The translations under genes and the position numbers were made by a program. Positions 26,029 to 35,538 of a DNA stretch of 64,000 nucleotides are shown one piece after another. Source of the DNA: Rhizobiales bacterium dw_265 (GTDB lineage: Bacteria > Pseudomonadota > Alphaproteobacteria > Micropepsales > Micropepsaceae). Every line of letters starts with the position of its first letter. Within the stretch, counting starts at the first letter, position 1. Below the pieces are notes generated by a model that was not told the DNA's origin, searched no databases, and was given only the letters and a program-made list of their open reading frames with translations. The DNA lies in NCBI GenBank assembly GCA_018449595.1, contig JAAVUU010000003.1:496001-560000 (forward strand), written 5' to 3'.

Positions 26029-27375
26029 GTGACGTATCTGAATCGGTTTTTTTCGTCTGGTACGAGCGCAATCCATGTCCTTGCAATCCTCGGTCTTTTT
26101 ACAGCGACCGGGGACGTTTTCTTCGTGTTCCAGCTCGGTGGCCTGACGGTACGGTATACGCAAATTTTTCTTTTGGCTGCCGTCGCATTGTTTCTCACCC
26201 AGCATGGGGGCGCCGGTTTCAAGAAGCCACTGGGGGTTGCTTATCTCCTTGTGGTTTTTGGTCTGAACTTGGCTTTTCTTCCCAATTCTCCGTTTTTCAA
26301 TAGAAATGTGGCCTATGCCATCGCCTTATTCTTCAATATTCTAACAATCATATTTTATACCAACTATTATGGTGTTTCCGAAATTCGCCTGAGATCCCTG
26401 CTTCGTTGGTATATCCGCAGTTTTCTGTTTGTCGGCGCTTTCGGTCTTCTACAGTTTCTGTCGGGTCTCGCTGGTAAATCCCTGCTCACACAGCAGTGGC
26501 TGGTAGAGGGACGGCTTCCCCGTTTGAACGGTTTTTCCTATGAGCCAAGTTATTTCGCACTCTACATAATGAGTGGGTGGATCACTTTGGTTTTGCTACT
26601 GGACCATGGTAGCAAAATCGTGTCGCGGCGAACGTTGATTACGGGCGTGTGCCTGCTTTCGGCGGTGGAAATACTCTCAACGTCACGCTCAGGATTGGCC
26701 ATGATGTATGCTGTCTTTATCGCTTTTTGTTTGGCATGGATCTATCGAGCTTACCAAGGCGAGCGGATTGGCCGAGTGCGCAAATCGATCGGAATCGCGG
26801 GCTTTCTGGGGCCGGCGGTTTTGGTTGCTTATATTTCGATCTATCAATTTTGGTTAATTCAGGCACTCACGGCCGGGATAGGTATCCTTAGAGGAGGGAC
26901 TACACACTCCATTGGAGAGAGAACCGACGCATTTGCCCGCACGGTTGCTTTAGCGATGGATCATCCCGTAATTGGCGTCGGTCTGGGAGGCGTCGGACCT
27001 TCAATTTCCGATCGGCTCTTTCCTGGAATCACATATGACCAATACATGGTTCTGCATCTGGAGGGGTTGAACGTCTTCGCCGAGGTTTTTGCAGCGGTCG
27101 GAATAACGGGAGGCCTCGCTCTCATCGCATATCTGGCCAAGCAGTTCCAAGTCCTGCTTTGGAGAAGAAGCTCAGATAATGAGCTATTCATTGTAGCCTC
27201 GGCATTGGCTTTTGGAATGCTGGGAGAGTTGGTTCTCTTGCTTTTCGAGCAGAATATCATGCGGACTTATCTGTGGGTTCATATAGCCGTTTTGGCGGCA
27301 GTTAATTACGCCCTATTTGAACGGCGATCACGATCCACCGGCCCGAAAGGAAATACATCGCGAGTGTCTCTGTGA
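26029..27375 (+). CDS. O-antigen polymerase/ligase-like membrane protein (Wzy-like)
   Basis: A 448-residue polytopic membrane protein with about 11-12 hydrophobic segments and a large loop around residues 290-350 (GVGLGGVGPSISDRLF), typical of Wzy/O-antigen ligase (Wzy_C) proteins. Expected to polymerise repeat units in the periplasm; WaaL-type ligase activity cannot be excluded on sequence. NGFSYEPSYFALY near 165 is a pattern often seen in Wzy proteins. The start is a GTG at 26029 after GGATGAGGAG. It overlaps the next gene by four bases (GTGA). Confidence 0.82.
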   Translation: MTYLNRFFSSGTSAIHVLAILGLFTATGDVFFVFQLGGLTVRYTQIFLLAAVALFLTQHGGAGFKKPLGVAYLLVVFGLNLAFLPNSPFFNRNVAYAIALFFNILTIIFYTNYYGVSEIRLRSLLRWYIRSFLFVGAFGLLQFLSGLAGKSLLTQQWLVEGRLPRLNGFSYEPSYFALYIMSGWITLVLLLDHGSKIVSRRTLITGVCLLSAVEILSTSRSGLAMMYAVFIAFCLAWIYRAYQGERIGRVRKSIGIAGFLGPAVLVAYISIYQFWLIQALTAGIGILRGGTTHSIGERTDAFARTVALAMDHPVIGVGLGGVGPSISDRLFPGITYDQYMVLHLEGLNVFAEVFAAVGITGGLALIAYLAKQFQVLLWRRSSDNELFIVASALAFGMLGELVLLLFEQNIMRTYLWVHIAVLAAVNYALFERRSRSTGPKGNTSRVSL

Positions 27376-28529
27376 AACTTAGCGCCAATATCAGCAAAGA
27401 CTGGCTGCTTCATCACGCTGCGCCGCTGTGGTCCACCGTGGGTGTCGATGACGTTAATGGCGGGTTCTATGATGCGATTGGTCAGGATGGGGCGCCGCTC
27501 GCTGTACCGAAGCGCTGCCGGACAATCGCGCGCCAGATTTATTCTTTTGCCCTGCTTTCTCAACTGCAGCCCGGTGGGCCCTGGCCGCGGCTTGTCAAAT
27601 CTGGATGCGATTTTCTGGTGGATCGTTACCGCACAAGGCAGGGCGAGTACCGCAATAGTGTGGACATACAGGGACGCCCGCACGACGAAGGCTGCTTCAA
27701 TTACGAGCTTGCCTTTGTCTTATTGGCGCTGGCTCACGCCGCGCATGTGCTGGAAAACCGGGCGCTGGAGGATCTCGCGTTTGAAATATATGATTTCCTG
27801 GCAAGGGGGAGGGCTCACCCCGCCGGTGGTTATATCGAAGGCACCGACCAAGCATATCTTCTTGCCAATCCTCATATGCATCTGTTCGAAGCAGCGCTGG
27901 CCTGGCGAGAAATCTCCAATGCGCCTTGCTGGAAGCTCATGTCAGATTCGCTCGGGACCAATTGTCTTGATCGTATGATCGACCGGGAAAACGGTACTAT
28001 ATGTGAACATTATAACCGGCAATGGGAGCCGGCATCGTTCGGCGTTGCCCCGCTGGTTGAGCCTGGCCATCAGTTCGAATGGGCATGGCTGCTATTGCGC
28101 TGGGCTGTGCTGACGGGAGAGAGTAGCCGCGTCGAGCCGGCTGTGACACGGCTATATCAATTTGGAATGACATTCGGCGTCGATCCGGAGCGAGGTGTTG
28201 CAGTCGCGGGTCTCAGTCCGAGCGGCGCGGTTCAGGACCCTTCAGCCCGTCTTTGGGCACAAGCAGAATGGCTCAAAGCGGCGCTTGCCTTGGCGAAGGC
28301 GCCGTGGCAGTTGCGCCGGCAGTCGCTTGAAGAAGATGCCGCGAGAGCGTGGGCGGGACTCTCCCGCTACCTCGAGACCGCTATTCCGGGCCTCTGGTTC
28401 GACATCCTGAAAGAGGACAACAGCTTTGTCGATGAACCAGCGCGCGCGTCTTCGCTTTACCACATTGTAGGCGCGATAGACGCGCTCACCGAATATGCGG
28501 ATCAAGCCGCCGCACATGCCGGACAATGA
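27372..28529 (+). CDS. AGE-family sugar 2-epimerase/isomerase
   Basis: A 385-residue (alpha/alpha)6-barrel protein of the N-acylglucosamine 2-epimerase superfamily, which includes mannose isomerases and YihS. Key motifs are intact: RTIARQIYSFA (50-60), NPHMHLFEAALAW (166-178), EPGHQFEWAWLLLRW (230-244), RLWAQAEWLKA (293-303) and SSLYHIVGAIDAL (360-372), which supply the catalytic histidines. Family members interconvert aldoses and ketoses or epimerise C2. It is translationally coupled to the Wzy-like gene and lies 3 bases before gmhB in a stretch that otherwise makes ADP-heptose but has no gmhA. Mannose/mannose-6-phosphate isomerase is the conservative guess; sedoheptulose-7-phosphate isomerase is a speculative one. 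Confidence 0.82.
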   Translation: MKLSANISKDWLLHHAAPLWSTVGVDDVNGGFYDAIGQDGAPLAVPKRCRTIARQIYSFALLSQLQPGGPWPRLVKSGCDFLVDRYRTRQGEYRNSVDIQGRPHDEGCFNYELAFVLLALAHAAHVLENRALEDLAFEIYDFLARGRAHPAGGYIEGTDQAYLLANPHMHLFEAALAWREISNAPCWKLMSDSLGTNCLDRMIDRENGTICEHYNRQWEPASFGVAPLVEPGHQFEWAWLLLRWAVLTGESSRVEPAVTRLYQFGMTFGVDPERGVAVAGLSPSGAVQDPSARLWAQAEWLKAALALAKAPWQLRRQSLEEDAARAWAGLSRYLETAIPGLWFDILKEDNSFVDEPARASSLYHIVGAIDALTEYADQAAAHAGQ

Positions 28530-28532
28530 GCA

Positions 28533-29054
28533 ATGGAAAAACGGCCCTGCCTTTTCCTTGACCGAGACGGAACCATAAATGTCGACCACGGGTACGTTGG
28601 CCGATATGACGATGTTGCTTGGATTCCAGGGGCCAAAGAGGTCATCAGGCGCTTCAACGAGGCGGGCTGGCTCGTGGTCGTCGTGACGAATCAATCCGGT
28701 GTTGCCCGAGGTATGTTTGGTTCGGAAGACGTTGATGTCTTGCATCGCGAGATGGCTCGTGAATTGGCGGCGAGTGGAGCCAGGATCGATCGTTTTTATT
28801 TCTGTCCGTACCATCCGGAAGCTCAGATGGAGCGCTGGCGGCAAGATCATCATGACAGAAAGCCAAACCCCGGCATGATTGAAAAGGCGATGCGGGATCT
28901 TAGCATCGATCCAACGTGTGCCTTTTTGGTTGGAGACAAAATGTCGGATGTCGAGGCGGCCCGCAACGCGGGAATTCCCGGTTATCTTTTTGATACATGG
29001 GATCTTCGGGCATTCTTTGAAAAGCACGGCCTATTTATGGCTCTAACCCGGTGA
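28533..29054 (+). CDS. gmhB: D-glycero-D-manno-heptose 1,7-bisphosphate 7-phosphatase
   Basis: HAD phosphatase that removes the 7-phosphate in ADP-heptose synthesis. The 173 residues contain LFLDRDGTINVDHGYV (HAD motif I), VVVTNQSGVARGMF, RKPNPGM and FLVGDKMSDVEAA, typical of GmhB. The zinc site is altered: FCPYHPEA keeps a Cys and a His, but where the family has CxC before RKP this protein has HHD, so at least one zinc ligand is lost or replaced. The D-D motif and size still argue for a working phosphatase; the related histidinol-phosphate phosphatase function is an alternative. It overlaps the next gene by four bases. Confidence 0.87.
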   Translation: MEKRPCLFLDRDGTINVDHGYVGRYDDVAWIPGAKEVIRRFNEAGWLVVVVTNQSGVARGMFGSEDVDVLHREMARELAASGARIDRFYFCPYHPEAQMERWRQDHHDRKPNPGMIEKAMRDLSIDPTCAFLVGDKMSDVEAARNAGIPGYLFDTWDLRAFFEKHGLFMALTR

Positions 29055-30277
29055 GGTATTCCCCAGCGAGTTCTGTGCCGGTGTCTTTGCCTCCCGATCT
29101 TCCCGCACCGCGCCCCGCGATGAGAGGGCGTTATCTGATCCGAAGCCCTCGCGCGGCATTGATGTTGACCGCCGTTGATCTGCTGCTGCGACTGGTACCG
29201 GCGTCTAAGCCGGTGAACTTGGCGAAACCTCGACATATTCTTTTATCGAATTGGGGGCATATCGGAGACGTAGTGACGACCTTCGGCGCCATCCGGGCAT
29301 TGCGCCGCCGGATCCCTGGGATACGGATCGGTATGCTTGTGGGGAGCTGGGCCGCAAAAGCCATCTCCGATAGTAAGCTCGTCGACAATATTCATATTGT
29401 TGATCATTGGGCGATTAACCGGTCCAGGGCGTCCTTGCGTAGAAAAAAGAGCAAATACCGAGAAATGCGCTCCAGTGCCTTGAGCGAGATAAAATCGTTC
29501 GGATACGATACCGCGATTGATTTCTACCCCTTTTTCCCTCCCGCTCATGTGCTCTTTTTCCGCGCGCATATTCCGGCACGGATAGGATTTGATAGCGGCG
29601 GCTTCGGCCCACTATTGAATTACCCCGTACGTTGGGTTGACGAAGATAGGCCTGTTTCGGATTACCATCGAGATCTGCTGAATGTTGTTTTTTCAGACGA
29701 TCCGCTGCGATTTGGGGAGCTTGATCCCGCGCTGGCGTTCGACGGCAAACCCGCATGGCCGTCTGTTATGCCGGCTGACACGCCCTATATTGTCCTTCAT
29801 CCGGGAGCAGGCGCCCCGTTCAAAGACTGGGGTGCCAAAAACTGGTTCATGCTTGCTGACCTTTTCCGGTCTTTTCGTCCTTCATTCCGGTTGGTTGTGA
29901 CCGGTGCCGGAGATGCAGAAGAAGGCGTCGCGCGAGACATGCAGGAACACACTCCTGCGGTCATAAATCTTGCCGGAAAGCTGTCGCTGGCCGATTTCAC
30001 CAGCGTTGTTGCCCATGCGAAGCTGCTGATCTGCCCAGACACGGCGGCGTCGCACATCGCAGGTCTCTTCCGCACACCGACAGTGTGCCTTTTCACAGGT
30101 ACGAATAACAGGTGGCAATGGAGCCCGCCGAATCCCCATATCCGCGTTCTGACTTATCCCGTGCCGTGTGCGCCCTGCAATCGGCCAGGCTGCATATACA
30201 TGTCCTGTCTTTTGAACATATTGCCGGCCCATGTGTTCGAAGCGGCCCAGTCACTTCTGGATCAAAATGAGGGTTAA
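29051..30277 (+). CDS. Glycosyltransferase family 9 (ADP-heptose:LPS heptosyltransferase-like)
   Basis: A 408-residue GT-B enzyme. HILLSNWGHIGDVVTTFGAI (about 63-82) is the N-terminal acceptor-domain motif. The C-terminal half has YIVLHPGAGAPFKDWGAKNW and LLICPDTAASHIAGL with the donor-site pattern of heptosyltransferases, and the Cys-rich PCAPCNRPGC near the end is common in the family. About 45 residues before the GT fold make it longer than usual. The start is a GTG coupled to gmhB (GTGA). With hldD and hldE convergent downstream, transfer of heptose to the LPS core is the likely role. Its stop overlaps the hldD stop by four bases on opposite strands. Confidence 0.88.
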   Translation: MRYSPASSVPVSLPPDLPAPRPAMRGRYLIRSPRAALMLTAVDLLLRLVPASKPVNLAKPRHILLSNWGHIGDVVTTFGAIRALRRRIPGIRIGMLVGSWAAKAISDSKLVDNIHIVDHWAINRSRASLRRKKSKYREMRSSALSEIKSFGYDTAIDFYPFFPPAHVLFFRAHIPARIGFDSGGFGPLLNYPVRWVDEDRPVSDYHRDLLNVVFSDDPLRFGELDPALAFDGKPAWPSVMPADTPYIVLHPGAGAPFKDWGAKNWFMLADLFRSFRPSFRLVVTGAGDAEEGVARDMQEHTPAVINLAGKLSLADFTSVVAHAKLLICPDTAASHIAGLFRTPTVCLFTGTNNRWQWSPPNPHIRVLTYPVPCAPCNRPGCIYMSCLLNILPAHVFEAAQSLLDQNEG

Positions 30278-31263
30278 AGATAAGGATCTGATGTCGCGAT
30301 ATAGTCCCTTACATATTGCCCTACTCCATCTTCCAACGACATGAAAGGCTCGGAGTAGCCCGCTTCCCTCAACTTGCTCATGCGCGCCTGCGTGAAATAC
30401 TGATATTTTGACCGTATGGCTTCCGGCATTTCCACAAATTCGATTTTTTCAGGTTTTTCCAGCGCGGCGAAGATGCTTCGTCCCAGTGCGAGCCAACTGC
30501 GGGCGTTGCCGGTTCCCAGATTGAACAAGCCGGAAACTGCGGGGTTTTTTAGAAGCCAGCTGACCACCGCGGCACAGTCCTTGACATAGACGAAATCGCG
30601 CAGTTGTTCTCCGTCGGCATAGTTTGCCCGATAGCTGCGGAAAAGCCTGAGTGAGCCGCCCTCCTGTATCAACCTGCAATTCTGGGCGACAATGCTCATC
30701 ATCCCCTTTTTATGATATTCGTTCGGACCATAAACATTAAAGAACTTCAGGCCGCACCACTGTGGTGGTGTTCTGCTTCCGTTGGCGACCAGATGGGCGA
30801 TCCTTTGATCGACAAAGTGCTTGCTCCATCCATAAGCGTTCAACGGCCTTAGCTTTCCCAGCTTCCGTTCGGAAAAATCGTCGTTAAACCCTGCCTCACC
30901 ATTTCCGTAAGTTGCAGCAGAAGAGGCATATATTAGAGGCTTGTGGCGATCGGTGCACCAATCCCAAAGATCCATTGTCAATCGTATATTGTTTTGCAGA
31001 ATGCTGTCGACGTCGGTCTCGGTCGTGGAACTGATGGCGCCCATGTGCACGATGCCGTCGAGGCTGTCGCCATGCCTTTCGAGCCAGGCGGGGAGTGCTT
31101 CCGGAATCACGATATCCTGAACGGCATGTTTGGCGAGATTTCGCCAACGTTCATCCTGCCCTAGTTTATCACAAACCACTACTTCATCGCCGGCGTCCGC
31201 CAAGGAGGCGACGATATTGGATCCGATGAAGCCGGCTCCGCCGGTAACCAGATAACGCCGCAT
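30274..31263 (-). CDS. hldD: ADP-L-glycero-D-manno-heptose 6-epimerase
   Basis: Converts ADP-D,D-heptose to ADP-L,D-heptose, the last step of the LPS core heptose pathway. The 329-residue SDR protein has VTGGAGFIGSNIVASL and HMGAISSTTETD. It also has ASSAATYGNGE, NAYGWSKHFVDQ (Y-x3-K) and FFNVYGPNEYHKKGMMSI, which are specific for HldD/RfaD. Its ATG shares one base with the hldE stop (TAATG), so the pair is coupled. Confidence 0.95.
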   Translation of the reverse strand: MRRYLVTGGAGFIGSNIVASLADAGDEVVVCDKLGQDERWRNLAKHAVQDIVIPEALPAWLERHGDSLDGIVHMGAISSTTETDVDSILQNNIRLTMDLWDWCTDRHKPLIYASSAATYGNGEAGFNDDFSERKLGKLRPLNAYGWSKHFVDQRIAHLVANGSRTPPQWCGLKFFNVYGPNEYHKKGMMSIVAQNCRLIQEGGSLRLFRSYRANYADGEQLRDFVYVKDCAAVVSWLLKNPAVSGLFNLGTGNARSWLALGRSIFAALEKPEKIEFVEMPEAIRSKYQYFTQARMSKLREAGYSEPFMSLEDGVGQYVRDYIATSDPYL

Positions 31264-32720
31264 TAACTGACCTTCTCCGCGATACGGGCAATGGTTCGGC
31301 TTGTACTTTGTCCTGGTTGGATCGTAGCAAGGTGGACACGCCCGCCATACGCAGTAACCTCAGCCGCTCCCACCACCTGATCGACGGTATAGTCTTGCCC
31401 CTTAACAAGGACGTCCGGTCGGATCGCGCAAATCAGCTCAATCGGGGTGTTCTCGTCAAACAGAACTATCATGTCGACGGCCGAAAGAGAACCAAGCACG
31501 ATAGCTCGCGCGACCTCGTCTTGGACGGGCCGCGTCGGGCCTTTCAGGCGCTTGATGGATGAATCGGTGTTGAGGCCCACCACCAGCCGGTCGCACACGC
31601 CTTTCGCCTCTGTTAACAGGGAAACGTGGCCTGGATGGATGAGATCAAAACAACCGTTGGTGAAGCCAATGCGCACGCCGCGTTTTCGCCAGCCAGCCAC
31701 TATTGAAGCACATTCTTCCAGGCCAACGACCTTGGCGGTGAAATCCGGTTGGCCCGCCAGCAAAAGAGCTTTTAGAAGTTCGTCGTGCGATACCACGGCG
31801 GTGTTGTGCTTTCCAACCACCAAGCCTCCTGCCGTATTGGCAATTAGGACCGCGTCATCCAGACTGAGGCCTGTGGCCAAAGATAGCGCCAGACTGGCGG
31901 TCACCGTATCTCCGGCTCCCGAAACATCGAAGACTTCTCGTGCGAGCGCGGGGCTGTGTGCTATCGAACCGTCGCGCCGCGCCAACGTCATCCCATCGGC
32001 TCCTCGGGTAATCAGCACAGATTGTGTCTCCGGCATCATGTCCAAAAGGATCTTAGCCGCAGCAGCCGCATCTTCATCGCCTTCGATGGCGATACCCGAC
32101 ATCGCCGCCGCCTCGCCGCGGTTGGGCGTGAGGACGGTCACGCCATTATATCGTGAGCAATCCAGATTCTTGGGATCCAGCACGATCGGAATGCCCGCAT
32201 CGCGCGCTGCTGCGATCACGGGCTTAAGCAGTTCGGGGGATAAAACGCCTTTTGCGTAGTCGGATAATACGATGGCGTGCGCGCCGGGAAGATGATGGAA
32301 GAACCTTTCCGCCAGCGGCTGCCAATCCGCGGTTTGTGGCTGTTCGCTGTCAGCGCGCAACAGCTGCTGTTGCGCCGCGATAAAGCGAATTTTCTCGGTC
32401 GTCTGCGCGGTTGGTACGCGAACGAAATCTCCTGCAAGGTTTTTTTCAAAATCAAGCATAGCCTGAAGGCTGTCTCCCGCACGATCATCGCCGATCACGC
32501 CGATGAGAATGGCTTCGCCGCCTAGCGCGGCCACGTTGCGGGCGACATTGGCTGCCCCTCCGGGCATGGCGGATTCCTTGTCGATCAACAGAACTGGAAT
32601 GGGCGCTTCTGGCGATATTCGAGCGACGTTCCCGTACACAAACCTGTCCAGCATCACGTCCCCGAGTACGATGATACGCCGACCCTCGAAGGTCAGGGAA
32701 GCAAAAGAGTGATCTTTCAT
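31263..32720 (-). CDS. hldE: Bifunctional heptose-7-phosphate kinase / heptose-1-phosphate adenylyltransferase
   Basis: Phosphorylates D-glycero-D-manno-heptose 7-phosphate at C1 and, after GmhB action, adds AMP to give ADP-heptose. The 485 residues split into an N-terminal ribokinase-type domain (about 1-320) with MPGGAANVARNVAALGG and VFDVSGAGDTVTASLAL, and a C-terminal cytidylyltransferase-like domain with GFTNGCFDLIHPGHVSLL near residue 356. Length and order match HldE. The ATG is preceded by AGGTGG at a good distance. Heptose input would normally come from GmhA, which is not encoded in the window. Confidence 0.96.
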   Translation of the reverse strand: MKDHSFASLTFEGRRIIVLGDVMLDRFVYGNVARISPEAPIPVLLIDKESAMPGGAANVARNVAALGGEAILIGVIGDDRAGDSLQAMLDFEKNLAGDFVRVPTAQTTEKIRFIAAQQQLLRADSEQPQTADWQPLAERFFHHLPGAHAIVLSDYAKGVLSPELLKPVIAAARDAGIPIVLDPKNLDCSRYNGVTVLTPNRGEAAAMSGIAIEGDEDAAAAAKILLDMMPETQSVLITRGADGMTLARRDGSIAHSPALAREVFDVSGAGDTVTASLALSLATGLSLDDAVLIANTAGGLVVGKHNTAVVSHDELLKALLLAGQPDFTAKVVGLEECASIVAGWRKRGVRIGFTNGCFDLIHPGHVSLLTEAKGVCDRLVVGLNTDSSIKRLKGPTRPVQDEVARAIVLGSLSAVDMIVLFDENTPIELICAIRPDVLVKGQDYTVDQVVGAAEVTAYGGRVHLATIQPGQSTSRTIARIAEKVS

Positions 32721-32880
32721 GTTTCCACCTATGGTAGTTCCGCGGGAGGATAGCGCCCATGATTAGCTTCGCCAATAGGCAGTTAAAGATGATTGAAAGC
32801 TCTGCATCGTGACCGGTACTGCCCGCTCATTGAAATGATCGCGCGCGATACGTTAGGGCATATTTAGATCGCGGGATTTG

Positions 32881-35394
32881 CTACTCGATGAGGGAGTTCC
32901 GTTGCAAATCAAACTCTGCTTCGCTTGTGCGTCGGGTCTCCTCGTATAGCAGGGTGTCGCCCTGTAAACGCTGTCCGCCGTCGCGCTGCACAGGTCTTAG
33001 ATCCAACGCCAATTGACTCTGTGTATCGACAGGCAAGCTCCACTGCAGTGGAATGCGAATGATAATACCCTTATCGAAACTGCCTTCACCGAATTGCTCG
33101 GCGGACACATTTGTCTTAGTGAAGAAAGCTCCAATTTCCACGCCGGTGCTAAACCGTCTAGTCATCTCAAAGGTGAGGCCGCGATCTCCGGCCAAATATT
33201 GTCCCGCGTGGACGGCGAGATTGAGGTCATACCAAGGCGAAGCGTAGTAGAGCGAAACATGCCCGGTAAAGACATGATAGCCTTGCAGGCCGAACATGCG
33301 GTCGAAATCGCGCTGCTTCACTTCGTAAAGGTCCACGCCCAACGCCCAGCGCTGGTGTTCGGGCCGCCAGAGGACTTCACCGCCGACGCCCGCGAACATG
33401 CTTTCCAGATAACCGGCGCGTGCGACGGCGAAGACGGTTGGCGACAGGCGGAAATTATAATCCGCCTCTAGGTTGCCCACCCCGTTTTTCCCTTCCGAGA
33501 AATATTTGAGGAAATCGGTGCGCACATGAGGCAGATCGCTGGAGGCCGGACGCAGAAGATTGAAATTATCGTAGAGACTGAATTCTGCTTCTCCCTGCAG
33601 GCTAAAGCCCGGCCACAATTCCACCATCGCCGATCCGCCGGCGAGAAACTGCACCGCAAATGGGTTGCTGGGATCGAACAATTCCTGGCGGAACTGGGGG
33701 AAGATGCTCCAGGAAAAGCGGGGAAAGCTGTCGCGGGCCGCTGCGGCCAGGACAGGATTGTGCATCGTTGCCGGACCACCGGGATAATCGTCGCCCAGCA
33801 GGTCGTCGCCTTGGATGGCGGCCCGCTCCGCCGGCCCGCGCAGGATGTCGAATTCGCGTTGCGGGACGTTGTTGACCACGGCAATGAAACGGAACTTTTC
33901 GATGTCGCCCGGCGCATCGGCCATCAGGACGCGCACCATCCGTTCCAGTGCCTGCTTTTCGCTGAAGTAGCGAAGGTTGGTGTAATAGACGATCGCCTGG
34001 CCGTCCTGAAGCGACAGGGCCTGAAGCGCGATCCGCTGCACGCCCAGGTCCTTGCGAATGGTGGCGATGGCCGCGGCATATCCGATCTGCGGCGCCGCCG
34101 ATGCATCGATTGTGGTGGCTGTGTTTCGCGCCAGCAGCAGGTCATGAATGCCGGCGGTCGCGGGATTGTCGGAATAGGCGGCTTCCTGCAGGCGCGGCGG
34201 CGACAGGACCGTGCAGCGTGTGGTTCTTCCGCTCCGCACCACGTTTACGTCGGTAACGGCAATGCCGCTGTCCGCCGCGATTGCGGCCGCTTTCGTGCAG
34301 ATTGCCGCCGGGTCCGCGGCGGAGACATGAAGGACCAGCGTGCGGCCGTTGATGGCGACGTCGTCCGCTGCGATGGACGATTTCCAGATGGCGTCCACGA
34401 ATGCGGAATGATTGATGCGGCTGGCGTTTGTGGGTGAAGGTTGTCCTTTCAGCCGATAGAGAGCCTGCTGTTGCTGCTCCGGATCGCGGATGTGAGGCTG
34501 CGGCGGGGAGGGGCCGAGGCGACCCGAAAAACTGTCGTGGACGGGATCGAGCTGGAAGATGAGCGAGCCCGCGACACTCTTCCCGTAAATCCAGTCCAGA
34601 TTCAAGGCGATGCTGTCCGCCACCTGGTAGCTGGCGCCGATGTTGTACTGACTTTTCGGAACAAAAGAACTGTGCGATCTTTCCAGCGTATAATTGTCGC
34701 TGGAAATCTCGGCTGAAAGCGCTAGGTTTTCCAGCGGCGTTTGCCAGGTTATGCCGCCGAAGATGCCGGCATTGGGGCCATGGAAAAGCCCACTGAAGTT
34801 CGCCGCCCCCGGATCGGCTTCCGTGTTGCCGCCCTTGAAAGAGTTGGAAATCAGCGTGAAGGGATTGGTGATGGTATTCGCCGTTCCCAATCGGCCAAAA
34901 CCCATTCCCAATGTCGCATCAATGTCGCCAAAGCGCTTGGACGCGACGATAAATTGACTGTGGTAAAGGCCCGTACCGACTGCATCATTCACCCCCACCG
35001 CAAGCGCGGGGAGATAGTCGCTCTCGTTCCACAACCGAATCTTGAAGGCGAAGCTGCGGTCGTAATAGACAGGATAGCCTGGATCGTAGTGTGAAAAGCC
35101 GGAATACCGGAAGGAAGTTTCCAGCCAGGGCATGACCTGGAAACCGAAATTGTAGCGCTGTGTGTTCTCGAAGAAGGATGCACCTACGGAAAGTTCGCCA
35201 TCCGGTGCCATGCGCGCATCGGGCATGTCCACCAGGCCGGGACTGCCGAAAAGATTGCGGGTGACGACAGGATCGTCGTCGGCCATGGCGGACGACTGGA
35301 AGCCGGCGAGCGCCGCGGCTGAAATGCCCATCAAAAGGACCAGCCGCCCGACCTGACACGGCATTGTTCCGGTTTGCCGCCGTCGCGACCCCAC
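32881..35394 (-). CDS. YjbH/GfcD-like outer-membrane polysaccharide export protein
   Basis: An 837-residue exported protein of the YjbH family. A signal sequence (VLLMGISAAALAGFQSSAMA) is followed by the family N-terminal block RNLFGSPGLVDMPDARMAPD and a long series of aromatic-rich beta strands consistent with outer-membrane beta barrels. It is longer than E. coli YjbH (about 700 residues). The start could be 35394 or the ATG at 35364. YjbH/GfcD proteins occur with YjbE, YjbF and YjbG (GfcA-C) in exopolysaccharide and group 4 capsule secretion. Here it is divergent from the SLBB export gene, with YjbE- and YjbF-like genes 3-4 kb away. Confidence 0.85.
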   Translation of the reverse strand: MGSRRRQTGTMPCQVGRLVLLMGISAAALAGFQSSAMADDDPVVTRNLFGSPGLVDMPDARMAPDGELSVGASFFENTQRYNFGFQVMPWLETSFRYSGFSHYDPGYPVYYDRSFAFKIRLWNESDYLPALAVGVNDAVGTGLYHSQFIVASKRFGDIDATLGMGFGRLGTANTITNPFTLISNSFKGGNTEADPGAANFSGLFHGPNAGIFGGITWQTPLENLALSAEISSDNYTLERSHSSFVPKSQYNIGASYQVADSIALNLDWIYGKSVAGSLIFQLDPVHDSFSGRLGPSPPQPHIRDPEQQQQALYRLKGQPSPTNASRINHSAFVDAIWKSSIAADDVAINGRTLVLHVSAADPAAICTKAAAIAADSGIAVTDVNVVRSGRTTRCTVLSPPRLQEAAYSDNPATAGIHDLLLARNTATTIDASAAPQIGYAAAIATIRKDLGVQRIALQALSLQDGQAIVYYTNLRYFSEKQALERMVRVLMADAPGDIEKFRFIAVVNNVPQREFDILRGPAERAAIQGDDLLGDDYPGGPATMHNPVLAAAARDSFPRFSWSIFPQFRQELFDPSNPFAVQFLAGGSAMVELWPGFSLQGEAEFSLYDNFNLLRPASSDLPHVRTDFLKYFSEGKNGVGNLEADYNFRLSPTVFAVARAGYLESMFAGVGGEVLWRPEHQRWALGVDLYEVKQRDFDRMFGLQGYHVFTGHVSLYYASPWYDLNLAVHAGQYLAGDRGLTFEMTRRFSTGVEIGAFFTKTNVSAEQFGEGSFDKGIIIRIPLQWSLPVDTQSQLALDLRPVQRDGGQRLQGDTLLYEETRRTSEAEFDLQRNSLIE

Positions 35395-35538
35395 GGGTTG
35401 AAGCCCCCCTAAACCATTCCTCGCTTGTTTCCTTCCCCATTCGCCTAAGCAATTGCAAGGAAATTCTTTTTTTCTCTTTCCGGGGTGCCGGCCCCGTGTT
35501 ACATGGCGGCTTCAGATCGAGCTTGCAGGTCGAGGGGG

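Noticed and set aside
8286-32880. Integrative element with integrase and duplicated attachment site at tRNA-Lys
   Set aside because: No integrase, transposase or repeated tRNA 3' sequence was found inside the window; only composition and the tRNA overlap support an island.
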